Source of the DNA: UBA652 sp964598235
GTDB lineage: Bacteria > Pseudomonadota > Gammaproteobacteria > Nitrosococcales > Methylophagaceae
Assembly: GCA_964598235.1 (NCBI GenBank)
Contig: CAZRAY010000009.1
Span: 1 to 49,092 of the forward strand
Reading direction: 5' to 3'
Length of the DNA stretch: 49,092 nucleotides
Made by a program: the position numbers and the translations under genes. Shown in pieces: positions 7,969 to 17,151 of the stretch. How positions within the stretch are numbered: position 1 is the first letter of the stretch; the number at the start of each line of letters is the position of its first letter. The notes under the pieces were generated by a model, which worked only from the letters and a program-made list of their open reading frames with translations, was not told the DNA's origin and made no database searches.

Positions 7969-9480
7969 ATGTCTGAATCCACTGCTATTTTGCTGACAAC
8001 ACTTAATGCCCGCTATATGCATACCGCTTTTGGCCTGCGTTATTTATACGCCAATATGGGTGACCTACAATCCAGCAGCAAAATTATCGAATTCACCATT
8101 CAAGAACAAACGCTCACCATCGTTGAGAAATTATTGGCGCATCAACCTAAAATCATTGGATTTAGCGTCTATATTTGGAATGGTAATGAAATCAGCCAAG
8201 TGATTTCCCTGCTTAAGGAAATTGCCCCTGATATACAGATTATTCTTGGGGGGCCTGAAGTCAGCCATCATCCCGATGTACCGTCTGTTACTGATTTAGC
8301 AGACTATATTATTGCCGGTGCAGGTGAAGTCAGCTTCCCCTCTCTCTGCCAGCAACTATTAGATCAGAAAACACCCAAACAAAAGTTTATAGCTGCCGAT
8401 ACTTTGCCACTTGAACAACTGGTTTTACCTTACGATTTTTATACTGATGAAGATATCCGCAACCGGCTCATCTATGTCGAAGCCTCTCGGGGTTGCCCCT
8501 TCAAATGTGAATTTTGTCTCTCAGCCCTAGATAAAACCGCCACCGCCTTCCCGCTTGAACCCTTCTTATCAGAAATGGACACCCTACTCCAGCGCGGCAT
8601 ACGCAACTTCAAATTTATCGACCGCACCTTCAATCTCAAAATTAAAACCAGCATTCAAATCCTCGATTTTTTCCTCGAGCGTATGACTGATGATCTCTAC
8701 CTACATTTTGAAGTCGTGCCCGATCACTTGCCTGATAAACTCAAAGCCGCCTTACAACGCTTTCCAAAAAATCAGCTACAATTTGAAATTGGCGTGCAAA
8801 CCTTTGATCCCAAAATTCAAGATTTGATCAGCCGAAAACAAAATAACGAAAAAACCAAAGAAAATATCCACTGGCTAAAAGACAACACTGGCGCGCACCT
8901 GCATACCGATCTCATCTTTGGCTTACCCAGCGACACCCTCGCCAACTTCGCCGATAGCTTCGACCAACTTATCGCCCTGCAACCCCATGAAATCCAGCTC
9001 GGCATTCTAAAACGCCTACGCGGTGCCCCACTTAATCGTCATACAGAACTCTATGATCTCCGCTATAACCCAGAAGCACCTTACAATATCCTCACTACCC
9101 GAGATATTGACTTCACCACGATGCAGCGCGTTAATCGTTTTGCTCGCTTCTGGGATATGATCGGCAATTCTGGTCGCTTCACCCACACCCTACCGCTGAT
9201 ATTAGGCGAGCAGCCTTTCGACCGCTTTATGCAACTCTCCGATAGCCTCTATCAACAAACAGACAGCACCTGGAAAATTGCCCTGCAACGCTTATTTGAG
9301 CTTATCTATAACGTGCTTTCCCAAGAGTTCGAACTACCCGATGACACCATCAAACCCGCGTTAGCCCAAGATTATTCGCGAGCGAAGCTAAAAGGAATTC
9401 CTGCTTATGAACGAACAACGACATTCCGTGATGCAAGTAAAAAAGGCATTGCCAATAAACGGCAATTAATGCACCTCTAA
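7969..9480 (+). CDS. B12-binding domain radical SAM protein (DUF4080-like)
   Basis: 503 residues. The N-terminal 150 residues resemble a cobalamin-binding Rossmann domain (starting ILLTTLNARYMHTAFGLRYL, with a later ILGGPEVSHHP). A radical SAM domain follows: the [4Fe-4S] ligands are C176, C180 and C183 in RGCPFKCEFC, with FKFIDRTFN and LHTDLIFGLP as later core motifs. The C-terminal part, about 130 residues, matches the DUF4080-type tail of this subgroup. Substrate is unknown; relatives carry out methylations or rearrangements on tRNA, lipids or small molecules. It is a single gene, divergent from the RnfD-like operon and convergent with the HAD gene only 4 bp away. Confidence 0.85.
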   Translation: MSESTAILLTTLNARYMHTAFGLRYLYANMGDLQSSSKIIEFTIQEQTLTIVEKLLAHQPKIIGFSVYIWNGNEISQVISLLKEIAPDIQIILGGPEVSHHPDVPSVTDLADYIIAGAGEVSFPSLCQQLLDQKTPKQKFIAADTLPLEQLVLPYDFYTDEDIRNRLIYVEASRGCPFKCEFCLSALDKTATAFPLEPFLSEMDTLLQRGIRNFKFIDRTFNLKIKTSIQILDFFLERMTDDLYLHFEVVPDHLPDKLKAALQRFPKNQLQFEIGVQTFDPKIQDLISRKQNNEKTKENIHWLKDNTGAHLHTDLIFGLPSDTLANFADSFDQLIALQPHEIQLGILKRLRGAPLNRHTELYDLRYNPEAPYNILTTRDIDFTTMQRVNRFARFWDMIGNSGRFTHTLPLILGEQPFDRFMQLSDSLYQQTDSTWKIALQRLFELIYNVLSQEFELPDDTIKPALAQDYSRAKLKGIPAYERTTTFRDASKKGIANKRQLMHL

Positions 9481-9484
9481 ATAT

Positions 9485-10162
9485 TTAGATTGATTGGCTA
9501 AATGTAATTAGATTTTCATAGCATCCTGCCGCATGCTCATCTGTTGCGCCACCAACTAAGACACAATCAATACCTGCTGCTTGAGCCCCTCCTAGATCTC
9601 TTCTAATAGAATCACCCACCACCAATGCTTCCTCTTTCTTAATTCCAAGTGCTTCAATAACCAATTCAAATGGCTTTGGCGATGGTTTGACTATACCATG
9701 ATCTGAAGAAAATGATGATGCTTGAAAAAGGGCAGAAATGCCCGATGCTTCAAATAGCCTTAACCAAGCATCTTTAGGCGCCCAAATGTCAATCACAACA
9801 GATAGTTGAAATTTCTGGTTCAATTCGTGAAGTACTTTAATATACGTATCTGATACATATCCAATCTCATGATATGAAAATGTATCTATTATTTCTCCCT
9901 GATTGAACTCATCTGCAAAGAGAGTCAGAATCGCATACTCTATGGAAGGGAAGTTGTGTCGATACTGCTCATCCGGATAACGTACATCCAAATACAAATA
10001 AATAGCCCTGATTATCTGATTGATTTCTGCCTTTAAGCGTGTCCCACCTATTTCATGATAATACTTTGAAAAATCCTCAGTCACGTCAAAGTTATCTTCT
10101 CCAAACATAAACGTACTATTCATATCTAATAGTAATGCTTTCTTATTAGAGAATATAGTCAT
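9485..10162 (-). CDS. HAD-superfamily hydrolase-like protein with altered motif I
   Basis: 225 residues from the ATG at 10162. Longer versions would run back into the upstream gene and begin with an unlikely Arg/Lys-rich stretch. Motif I is LLLDMNST (D13, N15, T17), motif III a Lys in PSPKPFELV, and motif IV GDSIRRD. The cap region (about 30-115) is helical and of C1 type. In standard HAD phosphatases the second motif I position is Asp, the general acid/base; here it is Asn. This may slow turnover or change specificity. Substrate unknown. It is the last gene of the long minus-strand run that begins with glnS, 22 bp after the small exported protein gene. Confidence 0.75.
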   Translation of the reverse strand: MTIFSNKKALLLDMNSTFMFGEDNFDVTEDFSKYYHEIGGTRLKAEINQIIRAIYLYLDVRYPDEQYRHNFPSIEYAILTLFADEFNQGEIIDTFSYHEIGYVSDTYIKVLHELNQKFQLSVVIDIWAPKDAWLRLFEASGISALFQASSFSSDHGIVKPSPKPFELVIEALGIKKEEALVVGDSIRRDLGGAQAAGIDCVLVGGATDEHAAGCYENLITFSQSI

Positions 10163-10184
10163 AATATGACTAACTAAAATACGA

Positions 10185-10538
10185 TTATTCAGCCTGCTCC
10201 ACTTTCTTCTCCAGCGCCACACACGCTTTTGTTTCTGCTTCACCTGACATAATGGCATCACAACTTAGCGCCGACATACTATTCATACATGCTGCTGCAT
10301 CTGCCTCTAAATCTTTATTCCCACCTGCTATATCCACTGATGAAATCATTTCTTTACACATATTATCAATCATGGGAACAAGCATTTCTTCCATCTCTGG
10401 TGGTATTTCTTCACCCTGAATTTGTGCCAAAGCACAGGTTTTTATCTTCTCACAAAATTGCTTCGTTTCTGCTTCAAGCCCTGCTGCTGAAGCATTGAAA
10501 GAAAGCAATAAAAGTAATGCTGCATAATTTAATTTCAT
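10185..10538 (-). CDS. Small exported cysteine-containing protein
   Basis: 117 residues. The ATG at 10538 has GGAG seven bases before it and opens a clear signal peptide (MKLNYAALLLLLSFNASAA), so I prefer it to longer starts. The mature protein of about 98 residues is acidic and has six cysteines (among them QFCEKIKTCA, NMCKEM, AACMNS, LSCDAI and ACVALEK), suggesting a disulfide-bonded helical periplasmic protein. No family recognised. It follows the isochorismatase-type gene by 53 bp and may belong to the same transcript. Confidence 0.75.
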   Translation of the reverse strand: MKLNYAALLLLLSFNASAAGLEAETKQFCEKIKTCALAQIQGEEIPPEMEEMLVPMIDNMCKEMISSVDIAGGNKDLEADAAACMNSMSALSCDAIMSGEAETKACVALEKKVEQAE

Positions 10539-10591
10539 TTTATATCTCCGTAAAATATGTATACAAAAATTGATACCTTGTGGTTTTGTAA

Positions 10592-11155
10592 TCACACAAT
10601 TAACGTCGCTAAGCCTTTAAATTCTGGATGCGATGCCTCGCCCAACCATTCAAATAAAACTGATTCTGTATTAGTGACAACAACACCTGCTTGGCGCATG
10701 CGTTGTAGCGCATTATATTGGTTTGGCTTGGTGCGTGATGATACGCCATCCTCAACCACAAATACTTGATGACCTTGCGATTGCAAATCTAGTGCTGTTT
10801 GTAAAATGCAAATATGTGTTTCCATCCCCACTAGAATAATTTGTTGGCGTTGGATCTTATGCAATGTATCCAGAAAACCAACTGCTTGGGCGCATGAAAA
10901 ACACGTTTTCTCAATCAACGGCGCCCCCTCCAGTTTTTCCATTAATCTAGGCTCTGTTTCACCCAAGCCTTTGGGATATTGTTCGGTCACGACAACAGGA
11001 ATATTAAGTGCTTGGATTGCTGTTAGTAATACCTCAATCTGGTCTACCACGCGTTCGCGTGTCCCCGTTGGCATCGCATCAACGAGCCGACGCTGTACAT
11101 CAATCACCACTAAGACACTATCATCTGCTTTTACTAAACCACCCGTTCCTGCCAT
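10592..11155 (-). CDS. Isochorismatase-family cysteine hydrolase
   Basis: 187 residues if translation starts at the ATG at 11155, which overlaps the tolC stop (TAATG) and has GGAG 11 bases upstream. A Met codon at 11176 would add seven residues but lacks a binding site. The catalytic triad of the family is visible: D19 (VVIDVQ), K83 (IEKTCFSC) and C116 (METHICILQ), with the usual cis-peptide region VGMETH. Members hydrolyse isochorismate, nicotinamide or other amides; the substrate here cannot be told, though the short form resembles the YcaC/hydrolase-like group. Probably co-translated with tolC. Confidence 0.85.
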   Translation of the reverse strand: MAGTGGLVKADDSVLVVIDVQRRLVDAMPTGTRERVVDQIEVLLTAIQALNIPVVVTEQYPKGLGETEPRLMEKLEGAPLIEKTCFSCAQAVGFLDTLHKIQRQQIILVGMETHICILQTALDLQSQGHQVFVVEDGVSSRTKPNQYNALQRMRQAGVVVTNTESVLFEWLGEASHPEFKGLATLIV

Positions 11156-12483
11156 TATTGTTTTGTCTCCAACCATTGATTAATCTCGATTAAATCTTGT
11201 TCTGCTATTAACCCGGCTGCTTGCTTTAGCTTGAGGGTATCTACAATGTAGTTATATCGTGCTTGCGTGTAATCTCGCCGCGCACGAAATAAATCTCGTC
11301 TCACATTTAATACATCCACCGTTGTACGGGTGCCGACATCATAACCTGCTTCGGTGGTTTCCAATGCACTTTCATTCGACTTTACAGCCTGTGCCAGTGC
11401 TTTTACACGGCTTAATCCTGATATAACACTGTTGTAGGCTTCTCGACTTTGCCTAATAATTTCACGTCGTTTCTGCTCCTGCTGGTGCATCGTCTGATCT
11501 AATCTGAATTTAGCTTGCTGCGTTCGTGAATTAGCAGCCCCACCCTCATAAATCGGGATATTCAACTGTAAGCTCAAACTGGACTGCTTGGTTTTTGATG
11601 CGCCAAAACCGCCATCGCTGGTCGAAGAATAGGCATGCTGGCCTACTAAATCTAAGCTTGGATAATGGCCACTTTGTTGCAATGATACTTGCTTCTTCGC
11701 CTGTTCTACGGCTAATTGCGCAGCCTGTAAACTCGGGTTGTTTGCTAATGATTTTTCCTGCCACAGAGCGCTATCTTCTGGCGCTGGGCGCACTAAGGAA
11801 AATATCGCTTTTAAACTGGCTAAATCTGTATTGTGTTGGCCTGTTGTTTCAGTCAATCTAGCACGACTATTCTCCAATGTATTTTGTGCATCTATAATTT
11901 GTGCCGTCGCCAAGTCTTGTGCTGCCTGAGCTTCATGCACATCCGTTACCGTTGCAACGCCCACTTCCAATCGCATTGCTGCTTGCTCATGCTGCAAAGC
12001 GATTGCTGCTTGTTCCGCTTCGGCAAATTGCACATCTGCCTGCCTAGCCAACACATCAAAATAGCGCGTTGCGGTGCGTACAATTAAATCTTGTTGGACT
12101 TGTTCATATTGCACATCAGCGCTGGCAATCTCAATATCTGCTTGGTCTCGTTGAACATTATTTTGTCGCCGATAAAGTGGCTGGGTAATATTAAGTGTAT
12201 AGCCATGGCTATTATAATCACGCTTACCACCAAATAATGTCGCTGACTGATCTTGCCAAATATGGCCTGTATTAGCGGTTACACCCACCTGCGGTCGAAA
12301 CAATGCTGCTGCTTGGTTTGCTTGCTCGCCAACCGCTTGGCGAGAAGCGGCCTCTGCTAGTAATTGTGGGTCACTTTTTAATGCCTGCTGATAAACAGAA
12401 ATCAAGTCATCCGTAGCAAACAGAGGCTGCGAGAAAACACATAGCGTAACCGCAGCGATTAAATGGGTAAGCGGTTTATTCAA
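11155..12483 (-). CDS. tolC: TolC-family outer membrane efflux/secretion channel
   Basis: 442 residues. Signal peptide MNKPLTHLIAAVTLC...PLFA, then TDDLISVYQQALKSDPQL, the typical TolC mature start. Two OEP repeats follow, with long coiled-coil stretches rich in Ala, Gln and Glu, and NIPIYEGGAANSRTQQA in the second half, as in TolC of type I secretion and RND pumps. The start must be TTG (12483): an in-frame TGA lies 21 bp upstream and no ATG is available. The TTG overlaps the stop of the rhodanese gene. The order pcm-like, rhodanese, tolC recurs in other Gammaproteobacteria. It could serve export of the large adhesin, but nothing here proves that. Confidence 0.9.
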   Translation of the reverse strand: MNKPLTHLIAAVTLCVFSQPLFATDDLISVYQQALKSDPQLLAEAASRQAVGEQANQAAALFRPQVGVTANTGHIWQDQSATLFGGKRDYNSHGYTLNITQPLYRRQNNVQRDQADIEIASADVQYEQVQQDLIVRTATRYFDVLARQADVQFAEAEQAAIALQHEQAAMRLEVGVATVTDVHEAQAAQDLATAQIIDAQNTLENSRARLTETTGQHNTDLASLKAIFSLVRPAPEDSALWQEKSLANNPSLQAAQLAVEQAKKQVSLQQSGHYPSLDLVGQHAYSSTSDGGFGASKTKQSSLSLQLNIPIYEGGAANSRTQQAKFRLDQTMHQQEQKRREIIRQSREAYNSVISGLSRVKALAQAVKSNESALETTEAGYDVGTRTTVDVLNVRRDLFRARRDYTQARYNYIVDTLKLKQAAGLIAEQDLIEINQWLETKQ

Positions 12484-12806
12484 TAGACGTGCATCGTCGA
12501 ATCAACATCCGCCGCCCAGGCATTCATCCCACCCACAAGGTTGATCACATCGGTAAAGCCAATCCCTTCTAAAAACTGCCCCACCTGTCCACTACGGTTA
12601 CCTGTGCGGCAAATTAATACCAGCGGACTGCTACGATGTGGTTCCAATTGTTCCAACACGTCAGGCACTTTCTGCATGGGAATGTGGACCACGCCTTCAA
12701 GCACGCCATTCGATAATTCATGCGCTTCTCGCACATCAACCAACACAGCAGATGTCTCTGTTGTTAAATAAGATTGTAATTCAGTCGCTGTCATTTGCTT
12801 CATCAT
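12480..12806 (-). CDS. Single-domain rhodanese-like sulfurtransferase
   Basis: 108 residues, one rhodanese domain. The active-site loop is CRTGNRS with catalytic C66; LVDVREAHEL and VINLVGGMNAW are the other family marks. Such GlpE-type proteins carry persulfide sulfur from thiosulfate or a protein donor to cyanide or thiol acceptors. Two adjacent Met codons exist; GGAG is spaced better for the second (12803). It lies 21 bp after the Pcm-like gene and its stop overlaps the TTG of tolC, so it is in the same operon. No link between sulfur transfer and the channel is evident. Confidence 0.9.
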   Translation of the reverse strand: MMKQMTATELQSYLTTETSAVLVDVREAHELSNGVLEGVVHIPMQKVPDVLEQLEPHRSSPLVLICRTGNRSGQVGQFLEGIGFTDVINLVGGMNAWAADVDSTMHVY

Positions 12807-12827
12807 TCACTCCGCTTCAATTGATGC

Positions 12828-13487
12828 TTAGAAATCAAATTTCAAAATTGGTTCCGCATTGACCATGGGCGGCACAACCGTTTCCATCACAGATTTAGTT
12901 TGCCAATCCCGCTCTGAAATCCGCGTAATAAGTTGTACGTCCATCACTTCGCCTTCGTCGACAATAGCCAGCATACGACCACCAACTTTTAAGGTTTGCA
13001 AATAGATATCGGGCACAGCAACAAGTGCAGCAGTACATATAATCGCATCCACCCGATCTTGCATGGGCCAGCCTTGTGATGCATCGCCCACTTGTAATAC
13101 GACATTCTCAACGCCAGCCTCTGTCAAATTAGTGGCTGCTTCTGCCGATAAATCAGGATAAATTTCAATGCTGATAACCTGCGCCGCCAATGTCGCCAAT
13201 AATGCGGTTAAATAGCCGGTTCCCGTACCAATTTCTAACACGGTATCCGTCGGTTGAACTTGTAACGCTTGTAATAAACGTCCCACTAACACAGGTGGCA
13301 ACATCGTTTGTCCATGACCAATCGGCAAGGCAACATCAGCATAGGCAAGGCCATGCATGTCTTCATCTATAAATTGCGTTCTAGAAAGTGATTCTAAAAC
13401 AGATAACACGCGTTCATCCAACACATATCCAGGCCGGACTTGCTGTTCGATCATATTAAAATGCGCTTTCTCTAATGCTCGTGTCAT
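12828..13487 (-). CDS. pcm: Protein-L-isoaspartate O-methyltransferase family protein
   Basis: 219 residues from the ATG at 13487, preceded by GGGAG at ten bases. The longer frame would overlap glnS. FNMIEQQVRPGYVLDERVL starts the protein, followed by the PIGHGQTMLPP substrate-side motif and the SAM-binding VLEIGTGTGYLTALL. These match the Pcm family that methylates isoaspartyl residues for repair. This TolC-linked subgroup is a paralogue of classical Pcm, and its true substrate may differ. Sits 20 bp after glnS and 21 bp before the rhodanese gene. Confidence 0.85.
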   Translation of the reverse strand: MTRALEKAHFNMIEQQVRPGYVLDERVLSVLESLSRTQFIDEDMHGLAYADVALPIGHGQTMLPPVLVGRLLQALQVQPTDTVLEIGTGTGYLTALLATLAAQVISIEIYPDLSAEAATNLTEAGVENVVLQVGDASQGWPMQDRVDAIICTAALVAVPDIYLQTLKVGGRMLAIVDEGEVMDVQLITRISERDWQTKSVMETVVPPMVNAEPILKFDF

Positions 13488-13507
13488 CGTATTAATGCTC
13501 CCTTTTC

Positions 13508-15187
13508 CTAGCTTATCTTTGCCCACGTATCACGCAACGTCACCGTTCGATTAAACACCAGTTTACCATTTTGGCATAACACCGCATCCGCACAAAAATA
13601 ACCTTCGCGTTCAAATTGATACACCATGCCTGCTGATGCAGTTGCAAGGCTTTTTTCAGCCACGCTCTTGGTTAGCGTGACCAATGAATTGGAATTTAAG
13701 TGCGCAGTGAAATCATCCACTGATTTATCACTGTCTGGGTGCGGATGATTGAATAAACGATCATATAATCGCACTTCAGCTTGCACACCATGCTCAGCCG
13801 ATACCCAATGGATAACACCTTTTACTTTACGCCCTTCTGGATTCGCGCCCAATGTCGCCGGATCATAGCTACAACGTAATTCCGTAATCTCACCCTCGGC
13901 ATCTTTAATCACTTCATCGCACCGAATCACATAGGCATTTCTAAGCCGCACTTCCTTATCTTTCACCAAACGCTTAAATTTATTATTCGCCTCTTCTTTA
14001 AAATCAGCACGATCAATATAAAGCTCACGGGTAAACGGCACGATTCGCTTGCCCATTTCTTCTTTTTGCGGATGATTGGGTGCCTTCAATTCTTCTGTTT
14101 GGCCTGCTGGATAATTCGTAATAACAACTTTAACGGGATCTAGCACTACCATCACCCGTGGCGTATTTTCATTTAGATTTTCACGAATGCAGCTATCTAA
14201 CACTTCCATTTCAACGGAATTATCGACCTTCGTCACCCCAATGCGTTCGCAAAACTCACGCAATGCCGCCGCAGGATAACCGCGGCGCCGCATACCTGAA
14301 ATAGTCGACATGCGTGGGTCATCCCAGCCATCGACTAAATTATCTTCAACCAGCTTTGTTAGTTTACGTTTACTGGTAATCGCATATTGCAAATTCAACC
14401 GCGAGAACTCGGTTTGCTGAGGACGATGTGGGGTATTCAATTTTTCTAAAAACCAATCATAAAGCGGCCGATGATCTTCAAATTCTAAGGTACACAATGA
14501 ATGGGTAATCCCCTCAATCGCATCTGATATGCAATGCGTATAGTCATACATCGGATAAATACACCACTCACTACCCGTTTGATGATGCACCACATTTTTT
14601 CGGATCCGATAAAGCGCTGGATCACGCATATTTACATTCGGCGAGGCCATATCAATCTTAGCGCGTAATAAACAAGCACCATCCTCAAATTCACCTGCCC
14701 GCATCCGCTTAAATAAATCTACATTTTCTGCCACACTACGATCACGATAAGGGCTGTTTTTGCCCGGTTCGGTCAATGTGCCACGATATTCACGCGTTTC
14801 CTCTGCATCCAGATCACAGACATACGCATCGCCCTGCTCAATCAACTGCACCGCGTAATCATAAAGCTGGCCAAAATAGTCCGAAGAAAAATATAAACGC
14901 TCAGCCCAATCAAAGCCTAACCACTGCACATCTTCTTTGATTGCTGACACAAATTCTTCATTTTCTTTTTGTGGGTTGGTATCGTCAAAACGTAAATTAC
15001 ACAACCCCGCATAATCATTTGCCAAACCAAAATTGAGACAAATAGATTTTGCATGGCCAATATGCAAATAACCATTGGGTTCAGGTGGAAACCGCGTATG
15101 TACCCGACCACCATGTTTGCCAGATTCAATATCAGCATCAATAATATGACGAATAAAATGGCTTGGTTTTGTTGTTTCTTCGCTCAT
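13508..15187 (-). CDS. glnS: Glutaminyl-tRNA synthetase
   Basis: 559 residues, the usual length. Class I synthetase: HIGH-type motif in PPEPNGYLHIGHAKS near residue 40 and the KMSKS-type TSKRKL near residue 272. The C-terminal two-barrel anticodon-binding domain begins around residue 340. Charges tRNA-Gln directly with glutamine in the cytoplasm, which fits a gammaproteobacterium. ATG at 15187 with AGAG upstream. First gene of the minus-strand run to 9485 and divergent from msrA with 79 bp between. Confidence 0.97.
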   Translation of the reverse strand: MSEETTKPSHFIRHIIDADIESGKHGGRVHTRFPPEPNGYLHIGHAKSICLNFGLANDYAGLCNLRFDDTNPQKENEEFVSAIKEDVQWLGFDWAERLYFSSDYFGQLYDYAVQLIEQGDAYVCDLDAEETREYRGTLTEPGKNSPYRDRSVAENVDLFKRMRAGEFEDGACLLRAKIDMASPNVNMRDPALYRIRKNVVHHQTGSEWCIYPMYDYTHCISDAIEGITHSLCTLEFEDHRPLYDWFLEKLNTPHRPQQTEFSRLNLQYAITSKRKLTKLVEDNLVDGWDDPRMSTISGMRRRGYPAAALREFCERIGVTKVDNSVEMEVLDSCIRENLNENTPRVMVVLDPVKVVITNYPAGQTEELKAPNHPQKEEMGKRIVPFTRELYIDRADFKEEANNKFKRLVKDKEVRLRNAYVIRCDEVIKDAEGEITELRCSYDPATLGANPEGRKVKGVIHWVSAEHGVQAEVRLYDRLFNHPHPDSDKSVDDFTAHLNSNSLVTLTKSVAEKSLATASAGMVYQFEREGYFCADAVLCQNGKLVFNRTVTLRDTWAKIS

Positions 15188-15266
15188 GCTTCTCTTGTAA
15201 ACCTTTAAGGCAGAATATAACCGAGTATTGTATCATGAGATAATTCGTATCTAATGAGGTTTAATC

Positions 15267-15728
15267 ATGGCTATTGCTACCTTTGCTGCAGGGTGCTTCT
15301 GGGGTGTCGAAGCTAAATTTCGCCAACTTGATGGTGTCACCTCAACACGTGTCGGTTATAGCAATGGACAGACTGCCGATCCGACTTATCCCGACGTCTG
15401 CACAGGCACAACAGGCCATGCCGAAGTGATTGAAATTACATTCAATCCAGAGATTATTTCTTATGCCAATCTTATCAACGCCTTCTGGATGTTACACGAC
15501 CCCACAACGCTCAACCAACAAGGCCCCGATATCGGCAACCAGTATCGCTCCGCGATCTTTTATCATGATGACACACAACAACAAATAGCATTAGACGCAC
15601 GAGTAAATCACCAAAATTCCTTACCTCGCCCCATTTCTACCGAAATTACCGCTGCCGACACTTTTCACCCCGCAGAGGAATATCATCAATGCTATTTAGA
15701 AAAGAAAGGTTTGGGGTCTTGTCACTAA
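15267..15728 (+). CDS. msrA: Peptide-methionine (S)-S-oxide reductase MsrA
   Basis: 153 residues, the short MsrA form. The catalytic motif GCFWGVE has C10, and a resolving cysteine is next to last (C152 in GLGSCH). DPTTLNQQGPDIGNQYRSAIFY is the conserved substrate region, read here in pieces as DPTTLNQQGPD and GNQYRSAIF. Reduces the S-epimer of methionine sulfoxide in oxidised proteins, recycled by thioredoxin. ATG after GAGG at seven bases. Its stop overlaps the xseA stop by 4 bp, end to end. Confidence 0.95.
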   Translation: MAIATFAAGCFWGVEAKFRQLDGVTSTRVGYSNGQTADPTYPDVCTGTTGHAEVIEITFNPEIISYANLINAFWMLHDPTTLNQQGPDIGNQYRSAIFYHDDTQQQIALDARVNHQNSLPRPISTEITAADTFHPAEEYHQCYLEKKGLGSCH

Positions 15729-17095
15729 GATATTTTGTTCTTTACTTCACACGCTAACGAGCCTGTTTGTAATCTAACCGCTATTTTGTCACCTTTTTCT
15801 ATATGACTGATATCTTGTAAAACTGTGCCATCATCCCGAGTTGTAATACTGTAGCCTCGTTCTAATGTGTTAAGAGGACTAACAACACTCAACGTGCGTG
15901 TCTGTTCTGTTAATTTCGACTCTGATCGTTGTATCTTTTGCAATATTGTTGCGTCTAGTCGTTGCTGACAATAACCCAACGTCGTTTTATTCTTAGAAAT
16001 AATATCTTCAGGTGTATTCGCTTGCATGCCCGCACTGAATAGGGTTAGTTGGTTTCGATGTGTTGTTAATTTCTGCTGCATGCTCCGCGTTAATCTGACA
16101 GCCAAACTCTCTAAATGCTGGTTTTGTGCATTAATTTGGGCTTGTGGGTGTCGTAGGCGGACAGCGGCATGATCGAGCGTTTGTTGATGCTGCTGCAAGC
16201 GATGCATCAACAATTGGCCTAATTGTTGACAATACATTTGTAACTGATCTAACCATGTCGCGCCATCTGGCACAGCAAGTTCTGCTGCAGCCGAGGGTGT
16301 GGCGGCACGCACATCCGCAACAAAATCAGCAATCGTAAAATCAACTTCATGGCCAACGGCACTAATAATTGGCAGTTCGCAATCGAATATCGCCTGCGCA
16401 ACGACTTCTTCATTAAAACTCCATAAATCTTCTAAGCTGCCACCACCACGACCGATAATGAGCACATCGCACTCTTGCCGTGCATCAGCCAAAGTAATCG
16501 CCTTCGCGATTTGATCTGCCGATCCTCTACCTTGCACGGCGACTGGATATAACACCACAGGTATACTTGCAAAGCGACGTTTTAACACCGTTAAAACATC
16601 ATGCACCGCCGCACCATCTGGTGATGACACGATACCGATACATTTGGGTAATACAGGCAAGGCTTGTTTATGCGTTTGATCAAATAATCCCGCTTGACCT
16701 AGGCGATGTTTCAGTGCTTCAAAAGCCCGTTGCAACGCGCCCTCGCCGGCCTCTTCCATATGTTCAACCACCAGCTGGAATTCACCACGACCTTCATATA
16801 AAGTCACCCGCACCCGCATCAACACCTGCATCCCATTTTCAGGGGTAAATCTGAGCGCACCATTGCGCATTCTGAACATCGCACAGCGTACTTGGGCCGC
16901 TTCGTCTTTTAAGGTGAAATAAATATGGCCTGATGCGGGCATGGCTAAATTAGATATTTCGCCTTCCACCCATAATAAGGGGAAACTCCCTTCCAGCACG
17001 CTGCGCGCTTCACGCACTAATCGCGAGACAGGATAGACTTCTTTCACCGCACGAACAGCAATCTTATTGTTTTCACGTATTTGGGTTTGTGTCAT
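15725..17095 (-). CDS. xseA: Exodeoxyribonuclease VII large subunit
   Basis: 456 residues. N-terminal OB fold (about 20-120, LWVEGEISNL and HIYFTLKDE), then the catalytic domain with GIVSSPDGAAVHD and GRGGGSLEDLWSFNEE (near 212), then a long coiled-coil region (about 270-400) and a short C-terminal strand segment with LERGYSITT. Degrades single-stranded DNA to oligonucleotides with XseB, which is not in the window. Divergent from guaB, 56 bp apart, the same relative placement as in E. coli. Confidence 0.96.
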   Translation of the reverse strand: MTQTQIRENNKIAVRAVKEVYPVSRLVREARSVLEGSFPLLWVEGEISNLAMPASGHIYFTLKDEAAQVRCAMFRMRNGALRFTPENGMQVLMRVRVTLYEGRGEFQLVVEHMEEAGEGALQRAFEALKHRLGQAGLFDQTHKQALPVLPKCIGIVSSPDGAAVHDVLTVLKRRFASIPVVLYPVAVQGRGSADQIAKAITLADARQECDVLIIGRGGGSLEDLWSFNEEVVAQAIFDCELPIISAVGHEVDFTIADFVADVRAATPSAAAELAVPDGATWLDQLQMYCQQLGQLLMHRLQQHQQTLDHAAVRLRHPQAQINAQNQHLESLAVRLTRSMQQKLTTHRNQLTLFSAGMQANTPEDIISKNKTTLGYCQQRLDATILQKIQRSESKLTEQTRTLSVVSPLNTLERGYSITTRDDGTVLQDISHIEKGDKIAVRLQTGSLACEVKNKIS

Positions 17096-17116
17096 ACGCC
17101 ACTCGCTTGATATAAT
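17087..17116 (+). promoter_or_regulatory. Likely sigma-70 promoter of guaBA
   Basis: TATAAT at 17111-17116 is a perfect -10. TTGTGT at 17087-17092 is a weaker -35 with an 18-bp spacer. It lies between the divergent xseA and guaB starts, 35 bp before the guaB ATG. No PurR-like palindrome was made out. Confidence 0.5.
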
Positions 17117-17151
17117 AGGTCGATCTTACATTAAAAATTAGGATCATATCT

